A stretch of DNA of 64,000 bases. It comes from Sedimenticola hydrogenitrophicus. Lineage in GTDB: Bacteria > Pseudomonadota > Gammaproteobacteria > Chromatiales > Chromatiaceae. Both the position numbers and the translations under genes were made by a program. The DNA lies in the NCBI RefSeq assembly GCF_029017505.1, contig NZ_JAQGEI010000004.1, positions 62,001-126,000 on the forward strand, written 5' to 3'. Positions 40,976 to 49,948 of this stretch are shown piece after piece (position 1 is the stretch's first letter; each line of letters starts with the position of its first letter). The notes beneath the pieces are model-generated. The model was not told the DNA's origin. It made no database searches and was given only the letters and a program-made list of their open reading frames with translations.

Positions 40976-42796
40976 TTATTGTCCGGATTCCTTGACCTGT
41001 TGCTGGTCGGATACCGCCTGGAGTTCATTATCATCCAGGGCAATGGTGCGAACCGCCTGTGCCAGGTCCCTTGGGCCGGAGACAAACAGGGTCTGGGCCG
41101 CGCGTACCAGATTCATGGCGATACTGTAGCTGTAGTTACTGTCGTTCATCAGCGAGGTGCCCATCTCCGGCATGATCCGGTGATTTCGTATCATCTCGAT
41201 CAGGGACAGGTAGAACGCCTCATGCGTCTGCTTGATCATCAGTTTCAGGGCATCCAGCGAGAGGATGGCGGTATCACTGGTATCGGTCAGCCTAATCTCT
41301 TCAAGTTTACGGATGATGGCGGCGAGTTGGCTGCGCAACTGGTCGTAGGCTTGACGCATCGGCCGGTTGCCTGAATTGATGAAGCGGACCATGTTCTTCT
41401 GCAGATGCTTGACATCCTTGATCGCCTCCACTACCTGCTGGTTGGCCTCTCGCAGGTGATGCAGATCGGCGGACTGTTCCATCTGCCAGGAGAAATCGGC
41501 CCGACTGATAAAGGCGACGATCTCGCTGTAGAGGCCCTTGATGCTGCGCTCATAGGCCGCGTCGATATCCAGCCGGGTCAGCTTGGTCTGCGCTTCGGCC
41601 AGCTCCAGCAGGTTCAGTGTGGAGAGTACCTCCGGTCTCCTGAAACCCAGGGCGTGGATCAGGATGCCCTGGGCATTGTCATAGACATGCAGTGACTCCT
41701 GCAGCACCGCCTTGACGGCGGTTTCCGGGAAATCGATGGCGGAATCCGTCAGGTATTTCGGTTGGTCGATCTCCGGTTTTTTCTCCTTGATCGTTCTGTT
41801 GAGCAGCGCCACCAGCGGGCCCATCAGCGGTGTCATGACCAGTACGCCGATCAGGTTGAACAGGGTATGGAAGACGGCCAGCTTCAGGGTGTAATCGTCG
41901 TCGCGGATACCGCTCAGCAGGCTGATCTGATCAACGGCAGCGCTCAATTGATGGATAAACAGGATGGCGATCAGGGCGGTGATCAGGTTGAACAGCAGGT
42001 GCGCCCCGGCCAGGCGTCGGCCCTGGGCATTGGCGCTGATCGCACCAAGCATGGCGGTGATGGTGGTGCCGATGTTGGCGCCGATGGCCAGTGCCAGGGC
42101 ATTCTCATAGCTGATCTGCTGGGCCGCCAGGGCGGTGATGATCAGTACCAGGGTGGCGTGACTGGACTGCATGACGAAGGTGGCGAGGGCACCGATCAGG
42201 GTAAACAGGAGCAGGCCTGGATAGCCCCTGACCGCATATTCGGCGAGATCGAGCGTCTCCTTGAACGCCTCGAAGCCCTCCTTCATGTAATGGATGCCCA
42301 GAAACAGGAAGCCGAGACCAAGCAGGATATAGCCCAATCCGTTGAGATTTTTCGCCTTCTGGAACAGCAGCAGCACGCCGAACACCAGGATCGGCATGGC
42401 ATAGGCGGCGATATTTACCTTCAGTCCGAATCCGGCGATCAACCAGGCGCCGGTGGTGGTGCCGAGATTGGCGCCGAAGATGATGCCGATGCCGGCGATC
42501 AGGGTCAGCAGGCCGGCGCTGAGAAAGGAGATGGTAATCACCGACACCAGCGAACTGGACTGCATGATGGAGGTCGCGACAATACCGAGCGTGAGGCTTC
42601 TCCAGCGGCTGGAGGTGGTTCTGTCGATCAGCCGTTCCAGCATGCCGCCGGTAAAGTTACGGAAACCCTGTTCGAGAGACAACATGCCGAACATGAAGAT
42701 GGCGATGCCGGCGGATATCTCCCGGAAATCATCGCTCAACCAGAAGCCATAGGCGAGGATGACGAAAATGGTGGGAAGCACTGTTTTTTTCAGCAT
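40976..42796 (-). CDS. Na+/phosphate cotransporter family protein with PhoU-like tail
   Basis: Membrane protein of 606 residues. The first 340 hold the inverted Na/Pi-cotransporter repeats with the paired QSSS-type motifs (IMQSSSLVSVITI and VMQSSHATLVLII) and GANLGTTTGAW / GANIGTTITAML. The last 220 residues are cytoplasmic and helical (ALLNRTI ... KDVKHLQKNMVRFI), resembling a PhoU domain. Phosphate uptake is the family role; the ion specificity cannot be read from sequence. Confidence 0.9.
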   Translation of the reverse strand: MLKKTVLPTIFVILAYGFWLSDDFREISAGIAIFMFGMLSLEQGFRNFTGGMLERLIDRTTSSRWRSLTLGIVATSIMQSSSLVSVITISFLSAGLLTLIAGIGIIFGANLGTTTGAWLIAGFGLKVNIAAYAMPILVFGVLLLFQKAKNLNGLGYILLGLGFLFLGIHYMKEGFEAFKETLDLAEYAVRGYPGLLLFTLIGALATFVMQSSHATLVLIITALAAQQISYENALALAIGANIGTTITAMLGAISANAQGRRLAGAHLLFNLITALIAILFIHQLSAAVDQISLLSGIRDDDYTLKLAVFHTLFNLIGVLVMTPLMGPLVALLNRTIKEKKPEIDQPKYLTDSAIDFPETAVKAVLQESLHVYDNAQGILIHALGFRRPEVLSTLNLLELAEAQTKLTRLDIDAAYERSIKGLYSEIVAFISRADFSWQMEQSADLHHLREANQQVVEAIKDVKHLQKNMVRFINSGNRPMRQAYDQLRSQLAAIIRKLEEIRLTDTSDTAILSLDALKLMIKQTHEAFYLSLIEMIRNHRIMPEMGTSLMNDSNYSYSIAMNLVRAAQTLFVSGPRDLAQAVRTIALDDNELQAVSDQQQVKESGQ

Positions 42797-42979
42797 GGAC
42801 CTGCCAGGCGCGACAGTTGAAATTGTTTATTGTTTGCCAACGCGATGGGGGGAGTATAGCCGCAAACGGATCCGGGGGCGCGCCATGTACAGCTTGGTAG
42901 GGTGGGCACGTTTTTTGTGCCCACGCGGAAGATGCGGCAAGGGGCAAAAAGGTGGGCACAGACTACGTGCCCACCCTAC

Positions 42980-43237
42980 GCGACTACTTACCCAGTTTGT
43001 AAGTGATTGGCCTGCCTTGTTGGCCGATCTTGATGGCGCCTCGAATCCGGCCCTTTTTTCAGATCAAGCCTGCCCTTGTTTGAGCGAAGCGAGTTTTGTC
43101 CAGGGAAGGACTTATGCCGCGAAGGCCAGGGATGGCCGGGAGCGGCTTGGGCAGGCGCTGAAAAAGGGGCCGGATTCGAGGAAACAAGCCATCGTGTGAG
43201 GCCGGCAAGGCAGGCCAATTACCCCGTGAGTAGTTAC
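42980..43237. mobile_element. nested inverted-repeat element, long copy
   Basis: The outer arms match the short element at 7456-7563 (right end GTGAGTAGTTAC at 43226-43237, left end less perfect). At its centre, after GATGGC, is a second palindrome 43039-43181 with arms CCTCGAATCCGG / CCGGATTCGAGG and CTGAAAAAGGGG. Inside that lies the core GTCCAGGGAAGGACTTATGCC (43094-43146). Three levels of nesting are therefore visible. Confidence 0.8.
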
Positions 43238-43246
43238 CATCCGGGT

Positions 43247-43278
43247 AAAAAAAACGGAGCCCCCATGCGGGGGCTCCG
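43247..43278 (-). terminator. Rho-independent terminator of sucAB
   Basis: A 10-base perfect stem CGGAGCCCCC (43255-43264) / GGGGGCTCCG (43269-43278) with a 4-base loop; on the minus strand it is followed by eight T (43254-43247). It lies 32 bases after sucB. Confidence 0.92.
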
Positions 43279-43309
43279 GCTCTTGTTACGCCCGTATCGG
43301 GACAGGCTC

Positions 43310-44512
43310 CTAGACCTGCAGCAGCAGGCGGGTGGGGTCTTCCAGCATGTTCTTGATGGTCACCAGGAACTGCACCGCTTCGCGGCCATCGATAATGCGA
43401 TGGTCATAGGAGAGGGCCAGGTACATCATCGGGCGGATCTTGATCTCGCCATTGATCACCATCGGGCGCTGCTGAATGGTGTGCATGCCCAGGATGGCGC
43501 TCTGCGGCGGGTTCAGGATCGGCGTCGAGAGCATGGAACCGAATACGCCGCCATTGGAGATGGTGAAGGTGCCGCCGGTCAGTTCCTCATAGGTGAGTGA
43601 GCCATCATTGGCCTTCTTGCCGAAATCCCGCACCGCCTTCTCGGTGTCGGCGAAGCCGAGTTGATCGGCATCGCGCAGGATGGGCACCACCAGGCCGCGG
43701 GGTGAGCCGACGGCGATACCGATATCGTAATAACCGTGGTAGATGATGTCCTTGCCGTCCACGGAGGCGTTGACCGCCGGGAACTGTTTCAGCGCCTCGA
43801 CGGAGGCCTTGATGAAGAAGGACATGAAGCCGAGTTTCACTTCATGCTCTTTCTCGAACTTGTCCTTGTAGTTTTTACGCAGATCGTTGATCGCCTGCAG
43901 ATCCACTTCGTTAAAGGTGGTCAGGATGGCGGCATTCTGCTGCGCCTCCAGCAGGCGTTCCGCGATACGCGCCCGCAGGCGGGTCATCGGCACGCGCTGC
44001 TCGGGGCGGTCGCCCTCGATACCGGTCTGGGTGATCTCGCTCTCCCGGGTGGTCTGCGCCGCCGATTTGCTGGCGGCCGCCTCCAGGCTTTCGATATAGG
44101 CGGTGACATCGGTCTTGAGGATACGGCCATCTTTGCCGGTGCCGACGATATCCTTGGGGTCGATGCCCTTCTCTTTCACCAGCCGGCGTACCGCCGGGGT
44201 CAGTACCGGTTCTTCATCAGCCGCCGCTTCGAGCGTGGCGGGTGTGGCCGCCGCTGCCTGGGCCTGCGCTGCGCTGCCTTCCTGGATAATCGTCAGCAGA
44301 TCGCCTGCCTGCACGGTGTCGCCCTCCGCCGCACTGATGGAGCCGAGTATGCCGTCGATCGGAGAGGGAACTTCCAGTACAACCTTGTCGGTCTCCAGGT
44401 CCACGAGGTTCTCGTCACGTGACACGGCATCGCCCGGCTTTTTGTGCCAGGCAAGAATGGTGGCGTCGGCGACAGATTCCGGCAGCGCCGGTACAGATAC
44501 ATTAGTACTCAT
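43310..44512 (-). CDS. sucB: 2-oxoglutarate dehydrogenase E2, dihydrolipoyl succinyltransferase
   Basis: E2 core of the 2-oxoglutarate dehydrogenase complex, 400 residues. The lipoyl domain has the modified Lys in [16 protein letters not shown] (residues 37-52). A Thr/Ala-rich linker is followed by the peripheral-subunit-binding domain ([19 protein letters not shown]) and the catalytic domain with [16 protein letters not shown]. Its ATG directly abuts the sucA stop (TAAATG). No lpd gene follows, so E3 is encoded elsewhere. Confidence 0.96.
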   Translation of the reverse strand: MSTNVSVPALPESVADATILAWHKKPGDAVSRDENLVDLETDKVVLEVPSPIDGILGSISAAEGDTVQAGDLLTIIQEGSAAQAQAAAATPATLEAAADEEPVLTPAVRRLVKEKGIDPKDIVGTGKDGRILKTDVTAYIESLEAAASKSAAQTTRESEITQTGIEGDRPEQRVPMTRLRARIAERLLEAQQNAAILTTFNEVDLQAINDLRKNYKDKFEKEHEVKLGFMSFFIKASVEALKQFPAVNASVDGKDIIYHGYYDIGIAVGSPRGLVVPILRDADQLGFADTEKAVRDFGKKANDGSLTYEELTGGTFTISNGGVFGSMLSTPILNPPQSAILGMHTIQQRPMVINGEIKIRPMMYLALSYDHRIIDGREAVQFLVTIKNMLEDPTRLLLQV

Positions 44513-47374
44513 TTATGCAGGCATCCTTCGGTTCATTGAGGGATTGATGTTGCCGGTCAGGGCTTCATCGATCAGGGTCTCTTGTTGTTGGACGTGAATC
44601 GGGTAGTACCCGACAGCAGGTGCGGCAGCGGCCGGCCGCCCTACGTAATAAAGGTGTTTACCCTTGTCGAGCAGGGTGTGGAAACGGTGCTTGATCTGAT
44701 CCCAGGCACCCTGGTTTTGTGGCTCCTCCTGACACCAGATGATCCGGTCGACCTGGGGATACTGGTCGATAATGGCGTCGAATATCTCGCGCGGGAACGG
44801 ATACAGCTGCTCGATGCGGATGATGGCGACATTGCGCACTCCCCGCGCGCGGCGCGCCTCCAGTAGTTCGTAATAGACCTTGCCGGAGCAGACTACGATA
44901 TGCTCGACCTCATTCGGGTCGAGATCGTCGATTTCGCCGATCACAGGCTGGAACTCGCCCTTGATAAACTCGTCCAGTGCCGAGGTGGCCAGACGGTGAC
45001 GCAGCAGGCTTTTCGGCGACATCACAATCAGAGGTTTTCGCATCGGCCGCAGCATCTGCCGGCGCAGCATGTGGAATACCTGGGCGGGTGTGGTCGGTAC
45101 GCAGACCTGCATGTTATGTTCCGCGCAGAGTTGCAGGTAACGCTCCAGTCTGGCGGAGGAGTGTTCCGCGCCCTGGCCCTCATAGCCGTGGGGCAGCAAC
45201 ATCACCAGGCCGCAATAGAGCCCCCACTTGGCACCGCCGGAGCTGATGAACTGGTCGATCACCACCTGGGCGCCATTGGCGAAGTCACCAAACTGCGCCT
45301 CCCAGATGGTCAGGGCCTTGGGTTCGGTGGTGGCGTAGCCATACTCAAAGCCGAGCACCGCCTCTTCCGAGAGCAGTGAGTCGATTACCAGGAAATTGGC
45401 CTGCTCTTCGGAGATGTGCTGCAGTGGCGTATGGCCTTCGCCGGTCAGCTGATTGTGCAGTACCGCGTGGCGGTGGGAGAAGGTGCCGCGACCGCAATCC
45501 TGACCGGAGAGCCGTACCGGAATGCCTTCATCAACCAGCGAGGCGTAGGCCAGGCATTCACCGAAACCCCAGTCCACCAGTTGATCGCCCGTGGCCATCT
45601 TGCGGCGTCCTTCGATCAGCTTGTTGACCCGGGGGTGGAGCTCGAAGCTCTCCGGTACCGCCAGCAGCCGGCTGGCGAGGCGTGCCAGTTTTTCCTGGCT
45701 GATAGTGGTGTCGGCCGGGTGTTCCCAGTCTATATGCTGGTAGGGCGCCCAGTTGACATGATACGGGTAGTTCAGGTCGGTCAGGGTCGGTCGGGCGACC
45801 CTGGAGTTCTGCTCCAGCGAGGAGCGGTAATCCTCCACCATCTCCCGGCTCTGCTCGGGGGTGACGATGCCTTCCGAGATCAGCTGATCGGAATAGCTTG
45901 ACCGGGTGGTCGGCAGCCGCCGGATCTTCTGGTACATCATCGGCTGGGTCACCGCCGGCTCATCGGCCTCGTTGTGGCCATGACGGCGGTAGCAGATCAG
46001 ATCGATGATTACATCCTTGTGGAAGCGCTGACGATAGTCCATGGCCAGGCGGGTAACAAAGATCACCGCCTCGGGATCGTCTCCATTCACATGGAAGATC
46101 GGCGCCTGCACCATCTTGGCCACATCGGTACAGTAGAGAGTGGAACGGGTATCCAGGGGATTGCTGGTGGTGAAACCGACCTGGTTGTTGACCACGATAT
46201 GGATCGAACCACCGGTGCCGTAGCCGCGGGCCTGGGACATCTGGAAGGTCTCCATCACCACGCCCTGACCGGCGAAGGCCGAGTCACCATGGATCAGGAT
46301 GGGCAGCACCTTGGCACCTTCCCGGTCTTCGCGGCGCTGTTGTCTGGCGCGCACGGAACCCTCGATTACCGGGCTGATGATCTCCAGGTGCGAGGGGTTG
46401 AAGCCGAGCACCACGTGAGTAAAGCCGCTCGGAGTCTCTATGTCGGTGGAGAACCCCATGTGGTATTTTACATCGCCGGAGCTCTTGTAGCGCTCCGGTG
46501 TCTTCTTACCCTCAAACTCTTCAAACAGTTCGGCGGGCGCCTTACCCAGGATATTGGTGAGCACACTGAGGCGTCCGCGATGTGCCATGCCGATGGCCAC
46601 TTCGCGGATGCCGTCCTGGCCACCGCGCTGGATCAGTTCATCCAGCAGCGGGATCAGGGACTCGCCGCCCTCCAGGGAGAAACGTTTCTGACCGACATAG
46701 CGGGTGTGCAGGTATTTTTCCAGGCCCTCGGCCGCGGTGAGCAGGGTCAGCAGCCACTTTTTGTCATCCGCATTCAGATCCGCCTTGGCCTTGGACCCTT
46801 CAACCCGTTTCTGGATCCAGCGCTTCTGCCGGGTGTCGGTGATGTGCATGTACTCGGTGCCGATATTGCCGCCGTACACCTCTTTTATAAAATTGATGAT
46901 CTCGCGTAGCGGCATGCGGTCCGGGGCAAACAGCGAGCCGGTATTGAATACCGTGTCCATGTCGGCTTCGCCAAGCCGGTGGAAGGCCGGGTCCAGATCC
47001 GGCACGTCCTCCACGTCCCGCAGGCGCAGCGGGTCCAGGGTGGCGTACTGATGTCCACGCACACGCCAGGCATTGACCAGACGCAGAGCGGCCGCCTGTT
47101 TTTCGGCGGCCCCCGGTGACATGCGCTCGGCGGCCTGTCGTGAGGCCGGGCGCTTCTCCCGTGCCAGACGGGCAAAATTCGATCGAACCGGGCCGTGGGC
47201 AATATCCGGTGCCTCGTTCGCCGAGTCCTTGATAATGCTGTCGAAACGCACTCTCCAGGCAGGGTCGACACTGTTCGGGTCCTGCAGGTAGCGTTCGTAG
47301 AGATCCTCTATAAAGGCGGCATTACCGCCGGAGAGGGCAGATGTGGTGCGTAACAACTCCAGAAGTGCGCTCAT
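44513..47374 (-). CDS. sucA: 2-oxoglutarate dehydrogenase E1
   Basis: Thiamine-dependent E1 component, 953 residues. Signatures include the N-terminal helix region FIEDLYERYLQDPNSVDPAWR, IGMAHRGRLSVLTNILGK, the ThDP/Mg motif from HGDSAFAGQG to VNNQVGFTT, and LPHGYEGQGAEHSSARLER near the C-terminal domain. It is the first gene of sucA-sucB; sdhCDAB, often upstream, is absent. Confidence 0.97.
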   Translation of the reverse strand: MSALLELLRTTSALSGGNAAFIEDLYERYLQDPNSVDPAWRVRFDSIIKDSANEAPDIAHGPVRSNFARLAREKRPASRQAAERMSPGAAEKQAAALRLVNAWRVRGHQYATLDPLRLRDVEDVPDLDPAFHRLGEADMDTVFNTGSLFAPDRMPLREIINFIKEVYGGNIGTEYMHITDTRQKRWIQKRVEGSKAKADLNADDKKWLLTLLTAAEGLEKYLHTRYVGQKRFSLEGGESLIPLLDELIQRGGQDGIREVAIGMAHRGRLSVLTNILGKAPAELFEEFEGKKTPERYKSSGDVKYHMGFSTDIETPSGFTHVVLGFNPSHLEIISPVIEGSVRARQQRREDREGAKVLPILIHGDSAFAGQGVVMETFQMSQARGYGTGGSIHIVVNNQVGFTTSNPLDTRSTLYCTDVAKMVQAPIFHVNGDDPEAVIFVTRLAMDYRQRFHKDVIIDLICYRRHGHNEADEPAVTQPMMYQKIRRLPTTRSSYSDQLISEGIVTPEQSREMVEDYRSSLEQNSRVARPTLTDLNYPYHVNWAPYQHIDWEHPADTTISQEKLARLASRLLAVPESFELHPRVNKLIEGRRKMATGDQLVDWGFGECLAYASLVDEGIPVRLSGQDCGRGTFSHRHAVLHNQLTGEGHTPLQHISEEQANFLVIDSLLSEEAVLGFEYGYATTEPKALTIWEAQFGDFANGAQVVIDQFISSGGAKWGLYCGLVMLLPHGYEGQGAEHSSARLERYLQLCAEHNMQVCVPTTPAQVFHMLRRQMLRPMRKPLIVMSPKSLLRHRLATSALDEFIKGEFQPVIGEIDDLDPNEVEHIVVCSGKVYYELLEARRARGVRNVAIIRIEQLYPFPREIFDAIIDQYPQVDRIIWCQEEPQNQGAWDQIKHRFHTLLDKGKHLYYVGRPAAAAPAVGYYPIHVQQQETLIDEALTGNINPSMNRRMPA

Positions 47375-47640
47375 TTGGATGATCGGCCTATTATTTGTGG
47401 TTGGGAGAGCGAGTAGGTGGATAGTAGCATAAGAGGCACTTTTTTAAAGTGTTTTTGTATAATTAGTATAAGCGTCCAAATAAACATGGAAGTTTGTGCG
47501 TTTGCATATTGCGGTAAAACTGCCCACGTTGAACTAAATCACACTTATTCATGGAGTTAGGGTTTTATTCGGGCAGGGCGCTATACTCTCGGGGTGAGTG
47601 GCGGAAATCCTTGAACCTTCTCCGGAAGCGGCACCTTTTT

Positions 47641-47970
47641 ATGCAGGAATCGGAAAAAAAACAGAAGAAAAAGTGGGTGCAACTCACCGTCAGTTCGTTG
47701 GAAGCGGATGTGGCCTATTTTGATGCCCGGTTGGCACTGTTGAACGAGAAAAAGACCAGTTACTACCAGTTGGCCCAGCTCAGGGCCTATACCGAACTTG
47801 AGCGCGTCCTGTCGGAGGTTTTGGCACGCCTGCGGGCGCGGCCAAAACCATCCCCCTCTGCCGTGCCGGCGTCCGCCATCGAAGTGAGTACGGAAGCGGA
47901 TTCACTCCCCCTGAATGGCGTGTTGGCGGACAATACCATCCCCTGTTTGCTCAATGATGAAATAGAATGA
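47641..47970 (+). CDS. small coiled-coil protein, unknown function
   Basis: I do not recognise this 109-residue protein. A Lys-rich N-terminus (SEKKQKKKWVQL) is followed by a helical stretch (LEADVAYFDARLALLNEKK, LAQLRAYTELERVLSEVLARL) and a low-complexity acidic tail. The frame opens 30 codons earlier (ATG 47551); I prefer 47641 because the extension has a different, basic composition. It stands alone between sucA (divergent) and the tRNA. Confidence 0.55.
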   Translation: MQESEKKQKKKWVQLTVSSLEADVAYFDARLALLNEKKTSYYQLAQLRAYTELERVLSEVLARLRARPKPSPSAVPASAIEVSTEADSLPLNGVLADNTIPCLLNDEIE

Positions 47971-48009
47971 CCCCTGTTCGGGTCCTTATTCCGGAGCGTG
48001 GGATGAAAG

Positions 48010-48086
48010 TGGCGCCCCCGACACGATTCGAACGTGTGACCTCACCCTTAGGAGGGGTGCGCTCTATCCAGCTGAGCTACGGGGGC
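48010..48086 (-). tRNA. tRNA-Arg(CCU)
   Basis: Read on the minus strand: acceptor GCCCCCG pairs with CGGGGGC; D arm with GCTCAGCTGGATAGAGC; anticodon stem CACCC / GGGTG with loop CTCCTAA, so anticodon CCT (reads AGG); T arm with GTTCGAATC. CCA is encoded at 48012-48010. Total 77 bases. Confidence 0.95.
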
Positions 48087-48262
48087 GGTGCGGAAGTCGT
48101 CCTGACGTGAATGCGGTAGACGACGAGCGAAGCGCATTTTAGCACTGTCCACGGGTTGCTTGGCAACCTTGGCGGGTTGCCGTCGCCAAAACGGTACCTG
48201 TTGAAGTGCCGATTATCGTAAACTACGAATATTAACTATTGCTGGCCGAGGCACGCTTTACT

Positions 48263-49228
48263 ATGTTGGATACCGCACATCTGTTAACACCCACCACCTT
48301 TCCGGCCATCAACCGGGGGCGTCTGGAGACGCTGCAGATTAATCTGGGTTATCAGTGCAATCAGACCTGCAAGCACTGTCATGTCAATGCGGGACCGACC
48401 CGAACGGAGATGATGGAGAGAGAGACCATCGACGAGGTGTTGCGGTTTATCGACCGGCAGCGGATACGCAGTATCGACTTGACCGGCGGCGCCCCGGAAC
48501 TGAACCGGCATTTCCGCTATCTGGTGGCGGCGGCCAGAGAACGGGGTGTCAAAGTCATCGATCGCTGCAATCTCTCCATTCTGCAGGAGCCGGGGCAGGC
48601 AGGCCTGGGCCGGTTCCTGGCTGAACAACGGGTAGAGGTAGTGGCCTCGCTGCCCTGTTATCTGCAGAAAAATGTGGACCAGCAGCGCGGCGCTGGCGCC
48701 TATGACGCCAGTATCCGTGGACTCAAGCAGTTGAACGCCCTGGGATATGCCAAGACGGGAAGCGGGCTGGTGCTCAATCTTGTCTACAATCCCCTGGGTC
48801 CCGCTCTTCCTCCTTCCCAGGACGGACTGGAGGCGGATTACAAGCAGCGTCTCCTGGAGGATCACGGCATCCTGTTCAATCGGCTCTTCACCATTACCAA
48901 TATGCCGATCAGTCGCTTTGGCAGCATGCTGCTGTCGAAGGGGGAGTTTCACGACTATCTGGCGCTGCTGAAGAGTGCCTACAGCAACGATAACCTGGAG
49001 ACGGTGATGTGTCGCAATCTGCTAAGCGTCGATTGGCAGGGCTATCTCTATGATTGCGATTTCAATCAGATGCTGCGGATGCCCATATCCCGCGAGGGGA
49101 GGGACAGGATCCATCTCCATGAGGTGACCGAGCAACAGCTGGAAGGCTGGGCGATCCGGATTGCCGAACACTGCTACGGCTGTACCGCCGGAAGGGGGAG
49201 CAGCTGCGGTGGGGCGCTGAGCCAATGA
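48263..49228 (+). CDS. arsS: ArsS-type radical SAM protein (arsenosugar biosynthesis family)
   Basis: Radical S-adenosylmethionine enzyme, 321 residues. The cluster motif CNQTCKHCHVNAGP (CxxxCxxC) is at about residues 32-45, followed by LTGGAPELN and a C-terminal DUF3641-type domain with further cysteines (VMCRNLLSVDWQGYLYDCDFN and HCYGCTAGRGSSCGG). This architecture is that of ArsS, which adds the deoxyadenosyl group to dimethylarsinate. Two glycosyltransferases follow, as in arsenosugar clusters, but no ArsM methyltransferase is seen. The start at ATG 48263 is preferred over a TTG eight codons upstream. Confidence 0.85.
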   Translation: MLDTAHLLTPTTFPAINRGRLETLQINLGYQCNQTCKHCHVNAGPTRTEMMERETIDEVLRFIDRQRIRSIDLTGGAPELNRHFRYLVAAARERGVKVIDRCNLSILQEPGQAGLGRFLAEQRVEVVASLPCYLQKNVDQQRGAGAYDASIRGLKQLNALGYAKTGSGLVLNLVYNPLGPALPPSQDGLEADYKQRLLEDHGILFNRLFTITNMPISRFGSMLLSKGEFHDYLALLKSAYSNDNLETVMCRNLLSVDWQGYLYDCDFNQMLRMPISREGRDRIHLHEVTEQQLEGWAIRIAEHCYGCTAGRGSSCGGALSQ

Positions 49229-49248
49229 CGCTGAATGAGTGACGTTGA

Positions 49249-49935
49249 ATGAGTGCCTTTGGGAAGCTTTCCGTGGTCATTCCCTGCCTGAACGAGGCGG
49301 AGTCCATTGTTCAGCTGCTGGAGACGCTGCAGGCTGCCCGGACCGACGGTATCGAGCTGGTGCTGGTGGACGCGGGTAGCGTCGACGACACCGTGACATT
49401 GTCGGCCCCGCTGGTCGATAAACTGATTTACTCGGCTGCGGGACGTGCCAAACAGATGAATGCGGGTGCCCGGGCCGCCAGCGGCGGGATCCTCTGGTTT
49501 CTCCATGCCGACAGCGTCATCCATGCCGATTTTCCCGACCTGATCCAGGCCGCACTGGTGGCGTCGGGCCGACCCTGGGGGCGGTTCGATGTCCGCCTTT
49601 CAGGACGGCGCCCGGCACTTCGAATCATTGAGTTCCTGATGAACTGGCGCTCCCGGCTGACCGGCATCGTCACCGGTGACCAGGGTATCTTCATGCATCG
49701 GGCACTGTTCGAGCGGTTGGGGGGATTTCCAGATATCCCGCTGATGGAGGATATCGCAATCAGCCGGCGGTTGAAGGCGTATACCCGTCCGGTGGTGGTG
49801 GCGCAGCGTCTGCAGACCTCCAGTCGGCGCTGGGAGCAGGCCGGGATCATCCCCACCGTGCTATTGATGTGGCGTCTGCGCTGGGCCTACTATTTCGGCG
49901 CAGATCCGGCCCGGCTGGCACAGCGCTACCGCTGA
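49249..49935 (+). CDS. family 2 glycosyltransferase, arsenosugar-cluster type
   Basis: GT-A fold glycosyltransferase, 228 residues, like the TIGR04283 group found beside arsS. The nucleotide-sugar region is LSVVIPCLNEAESIVQLLETL with Asp in LVLVDAGSVDDT, then ILWFLHADSVI and TGDQGIFMHRALFERLGGFP; the conserved end is MWRLRWAYYFGADP. The real start is the second of two near-identical 14-base units at 49226-49253. The first unit opens a five-codon frame (ATG 49235) whose TGA overlaps this ATG. Confidence 0.88.
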   Translation: MSAFGKLSVVIPCLNEAESIVQLLETLQAARTDGIELVLVDAGSVDDTVTLSAPLVDKLIYSAAGRAKQMNAGARAASGGILWFLHADSVIHADFPDLIQAALVASGRPWGRFDVRLSGRRPALRIIEFLMNWRSRLTGIVTGDQGIFMHRALFERLGGFPDIPLMEDIAISRRLKAYTRPVVVAQRLQTSSRRWEQAGIIPTVLLMWRLRWAYYFGADPARLAQRYR

Positions 49936-49948
49936 TGCTATTTCACTG

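Larger units (their letters stand above)
42797..43309. repeat. two adjoining repeats plus the sucB terminator
   Basis: 42897-42911 and 42965-42979 are perfect 15-base arms of the GTAGGGTGGGCACGT family. Directly abutting at 42980 begins the larger nested element that ends at 43237, and the sucB terminator follows at 43247-43278. No gene is seen. Confidence 0.75.

Noticed and set aside
47420-47480. An AT-rich promoter-like stretch between sucA and the small hypothetical gene
   Set aside because: Several TATAAT-like words occur but none has a convincing -35 at the right distance for either gene.
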